Positions 23,613 to 26,011 of a stretch of DNA of 26,011 nucleotides are shown here, piece by piece; position 1 is the first letter of the stretch; each line of letters starts with the position of its first letter. Where the stretch lies: assembly GCA_964001155.1 (NCBI GenBank), contig CAXFCD010000020.1, positions 1-26,011 on the forward strand. Reading direction: 5' to 3'. Both the position numbers and the translations under genes were made by a program. The notes beneath the pieces are model-generated. The model saw nothing but the letters and a program-made list of their open reading frames with translations. It ran no database searches and was not told where the DNA came from. This DNA is from CAXFCD01 sp964001155. Lineage in GTDB: Bacteria; Fidelibacterota; Marinisomatia; Marinisomatales; UBA1611.

Positions 23613-25210
23613 TTCAGCGTCTCTATATCAAAGATTTTGCCATTATTGATGAGGTTGATATCAACCTGAAGCCCGGTTTGACAGTGATTACCGGTGAAAC
23701 TGGTTCTGGAAAATCAATTCTATTGGAAGCGATGGGTGTTTCCTTAGGTGCCAAAGCAGACAAAATAATGGTACGTACTGGAAAAAACCATGCAGTTATT
23801 GAAATCGAATTTGAGCAACAAGCGTTCCGGCGCTTAATCTCAGACCAAGGTCGTACCAAAGCCTACCGAAATGATGAACCTATCACCATTGGCGATTTGG
23901 TTAAATCTAATAGAACTGCAGTTGATTTTCATGGTCAGAATGACCAACAACTAATTTTGGATGTGAACCGTCATATTGATTACTTGGACCGTTTTTGCGG
24001 GCATGAAGCAGACGTGGAGAAAATTGGTGAAATTTTTTCAGAATTAACTGATTTGAAACTCAAATTAAAAAATGCCATGCAATCATCGGATGATCGTAAA
24101 GACAGATTGGACCTGCTAAAATTCCAGAGCCAGGAAATAGATGCAGTCAATCCAACAATCGGTGAAGACCATGAATTGGACAAAGAATACAAAAAATTGA
24201 GCCACCTTGAAGAGATTCTTAAAACACTTCAAACAATTCAACAAGAAGTAAATTCCGGAGACAATTCGGTAACACATATTTTGGAACAAAATTTACGATC
24301 TTTGGATTCTTTGACAAAATACGATGAAAACCTGAAAAAAATAACCGACCTAATGCAATCATCTATGATCCAACTTCAGGAAGCAGGTGCAGAAATTTCA
24401 GGACGATTGGCAGAGGCAGAATTTGATCCTTTAGAATTAGAAGCAGTTGAGGAACGCCTCCATGCAGTTGAAGGACTCAAGCGGAAATATGGTGGGTCTA
24501 TTGAATCTGTGCTTGAAAAAAGAAAGTCCATCCAAAAGGAAATTCAATCTTTGGCAGGTACGGAATATTCTGAAGAGGAATTAAAAAAACAGATCAAGGC
24601 TAAAGAATTGGAATTTTCGACATTGGCCAAAAGTTTGAATCAAACAAGAGCAGCAAAATCACTAGTTTTGTCGACTCAGATTGAGAATGCCATGTCGGAA
24701 CTCAATATGCCCAGCGCCAAGTTTGACATCCGGATAAGCCAAGCATTTTCAGAGAATGGATTTGTTGATATAAACGGGAAAAGTGCTGAAGGAAACCCCA
24801 AGGGAATAGATATAGTGGAATTTTTCTTGTCTGCCAATCCCGGTGAACCTGTCAAACCATTAGCTGCCATTGCATCCGGGGGTGAAATATCGCGGATCAT
24901 GCTAGCCATCAAGACAGTTTTCCAGGATTTGGACCCTGTGCCCACATTAGTCTTTGATGAGATTGACACAGGAATTTCAGGAAAAGCCGCGGAAAAAGTC
25001 GCTGACCAGTTATTGAAACTTTCCAGATCAAAACAAGTTTTTTGTATTACCCATTTATCTCAAATCGCCCGGAAAGCAGATCATCATCTTCATATTGATA
25101 AACATTTTGAGAATGGAAGAACATTTGTACGGGCAAATTATTTAAATGAAACCGAAAGCCCTCATGTGGTGAATGAACTCATGATGGGCACAGAAACTTT
25201 ATTGACATAA
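23609..25210 (+). CDS. recN: DNA repair protein RecN (533 aa)
   Basis: SMC-like ATPase that acts in recombinational repair of double-strand breaks. Walker A GETGSGKS (Gly29-Ser36), Q-loop region DFHGQNDQQ, a long central coiled coil (about 150-350), ABC signature ASGGEISRIM, Walker B TLVFDEIDTGISG, and the C-terminal ITHLSQIAR switch are all present. Length is within the family range. Starts in the VanZ-like stop (ATGA), and its TAA shares its last base with the murA ATG. Confidence 0.97.
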   Translation: MIQRLYIKDFAIIDEVDINLKPGLTVITGETGSGKSILLEAMGVSLGAKADKIMVRTGKNHAVIEIEFEQQAFRRLISDQGRTKAYRNDEPITIGDLVKSNRTAVDFHGQNDQQLILDVNRHIDYLDRFCGHEADVEKIGEIFSELTDLKLKLKNAMQSSDDRKDRLDLLKFQSQEIDAVNPTIGEDHELDKEYKKLSHLEEILKTLQTIQQEVNSGDNSVTHILEQNLRSLDSLTKYDENLKKITDLMQSSMIQLQEAGAEISGRLAEAEFDPLELEAVEERLHAVEGLKRKYGGSIESVLEKRKSIQKEIQSLAGTEYSEEELKKQIKAKELEFSTLAKSLNQTRAAKSLVLSTQIENAMSELNMPSAKFDIRISQAFSENGFVDINGKSAEGNPKGIDIVEFFLSANPGEPVKPLAAIASGGEISRIMLAIKTVFQDLDPVPTLVFDEIDTGISGKAAEKVADQLLKLSRSKQVFCITHLSQIARKADHHLHIDKHFENGRTFVRANYLNETESPHVVNELMMGTETLLT

Positions 25211-26011
25211 TGGATAAAATATTAATTGAAGGACAAAAACCTCTGTCAGGATCTGTAAAGATCAGTGGCGCGAAAAATGCGGTACTGCCCATCATGACGG
25301 CTGCTTTAATGGCTGAGGGGACATCGGTGATAACACGAGTTCCGAATTTGCGGGACACGCGTACCATGATTAAGCTCCTAGAAATTGTAGGTGCTAACTG
25401 TTCGTTTGAGAATGGCAGATTGGAGATAGACAGTGCTGGCGTGAATAATCCGGAAGCACCCTACGATTTGGTAAAAACTATGCGAGCCTCTTTTTACGTG
25501 TTGGGTCCATTGATAGCTCGATTTGGCATGGTTAAAGTTTCCCTTCCCGGAGGCTGTGCTTGGGGGCCTCGTCCCGTGGATTTTCACCTAAAGGGATTGG
25601 AAAAACTCGGAGCTAAAATCACTTTGGAAAGCGGTTATATTCTTGCAGAGGCAGACCGGCTTATGGGAACTGAGATTAGTTTTGAATTTCCATCAGTAGG
25701 CGCAACCGGGAATATTGCCATGGCCGCTGTTACGGCTGAAGGAACCACAATCATCGAGAATGCAGCACGGGAACCGGAGATTGTTCAACTCTGTGAATAT
25801 TTGAATGATATGGGTGCTTGTATTGGTGGAATTGGGACCACGCGACTCACTATTGATGGTGTGGATAAACTTCATCCGGCTAATGTGGAAGTAATTCCGG
25901 ACAGAATTGAAACAGGTACGTTCCTCACTGCCGGTGCTATCTTGGGTGAAATCACATTGTTGGATGTGAATCCGCAACACTTGGATGCCGTGCTATTAAA
26001 ATTAAAGGAAG
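25210..26011 (+). CDS. murA: UDP-N-acetylglucosamine 1-carboxyvinyltransferase, 3' end outside window
   Basis: First committed step of peptidoglycan synthesis (enolpyruvyl transfer from PEP to UDP-GlcNAc). The frame is open from ATG 25210, whose A is the last base of the recN stop, to the window edge. Visible: SGAKNAVLP (Lys/Asn of the substrate site), LVKTMRASFYVLGPLIARFG, catalytic Cys116 in the GGCAWGPRPVD loop, and ATGNIAMAAV, EIVQLCEYLNDMGA and IPDRIETGTFL. Cys rather than Asp at position 116 predicts sensitivity to fosfomycin-type inactivation. About the first 267 codons are present. Confidence 0.97.
   Translation, partial: MDKILIEGQKPLSGSVKISGAKNAVLPIMTAALMAEGTSVITRVPNLRDTRTMIKLLEIVGANCSFENGRLEIDSAGVNNPEAPYDLVKTMRASFYVLGPLIARFGMVKVSLPGGCAWGPRPVDFHLKGLEKLGAKITLESGYILAEADRLMGTEISFEFPSVGATGNIAMAAVTAEGTTIIENAAREPEIVQLCEYLNDMGACIGGIGTTRLTIDGVDKLHPANVEVIPDRIETGTFLTAGAILGEITLLDVNPQHLDAVLLKLKE

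Noticed and set aside
1..26011. CRISPR array, insertion sequence, prophage or restriction-modification genes
   Set aside because: No direct repeats with regular spacers, transposase, integrase or methylase motifs were recognised on either strand.

Overview
The window looks like an ordinary chromosomal segment of a Gram-negative bacterium, moderately AT-rich (by eye about 40% GC). The genes and their style (lipoproteins, CsgG-like exported proteins, Kre9/KNH and FN3 repeats, a REC-REC-PPDK_N protein, a mix of Shine-Dalgarno and SD-less starts) suggest the FCB superphylum. Candidatus Marinimicrobia/Neomarinimicrobiota is a plausible but unproven placement. There is no phage, insertion sequence, integrase or CRISPR array. 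SecG, LPP-type lipoproteins and a predicted barrel imply two membranes, and MurA implies peptidoglycan.

Positions 1-9130 hold a co-directional run of seven envelope genes. They are two large neighbouring paralogues ending in caspase (C14)-fold domains whose catalytic His and Cys are both replaced, two LPP20-like lipoproteins that both open with an IPDW motif, a small membrane-anchored PKD-domain protein, a CsgG/LpoB-like protein with a C-terminal beta-rich part, and a lipoprotein with three Kre9/KNH-type repeats. Several of the genes overlap or nearly touch, so they probably work together at the cell surface or outer membrane. This is the best candidate in the window for an undescribed system.

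Positions 9143-14865 are metabolic and regulatory: a ROK-family glucokinase, a non-coding stretch (10085-10554) with what looks like the 3' scrap of a universal stress protein gene, two terminators and a minus-strand tRNA-Met(CAT), then NADP-type glutamate dehydrogenase. Convergent with it, with no intervening base, is a 990-residue minus-strand protein that joins two receiver domains to the PEP/pyruvate-binding domain of the dikinase family but lacks the phosphohistidine and PEP domains.

Positions 14958-18176 hold a tightly coupled comF-pgk-tpiA-secG operon followed by tRNA-Leu(GAG) and a terminator. Positions 18242-21394 hold an exported coiled-coil protein, an exported TPR protein and a HAD hydrolase. 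Positions 21387-26011 hold acpS-nnr-VanZ-like-recN-murA, each overlapping the next by one to a few bases or closely packed. MurA runs off the right edge, and the first envelope gene runs off the left edge.
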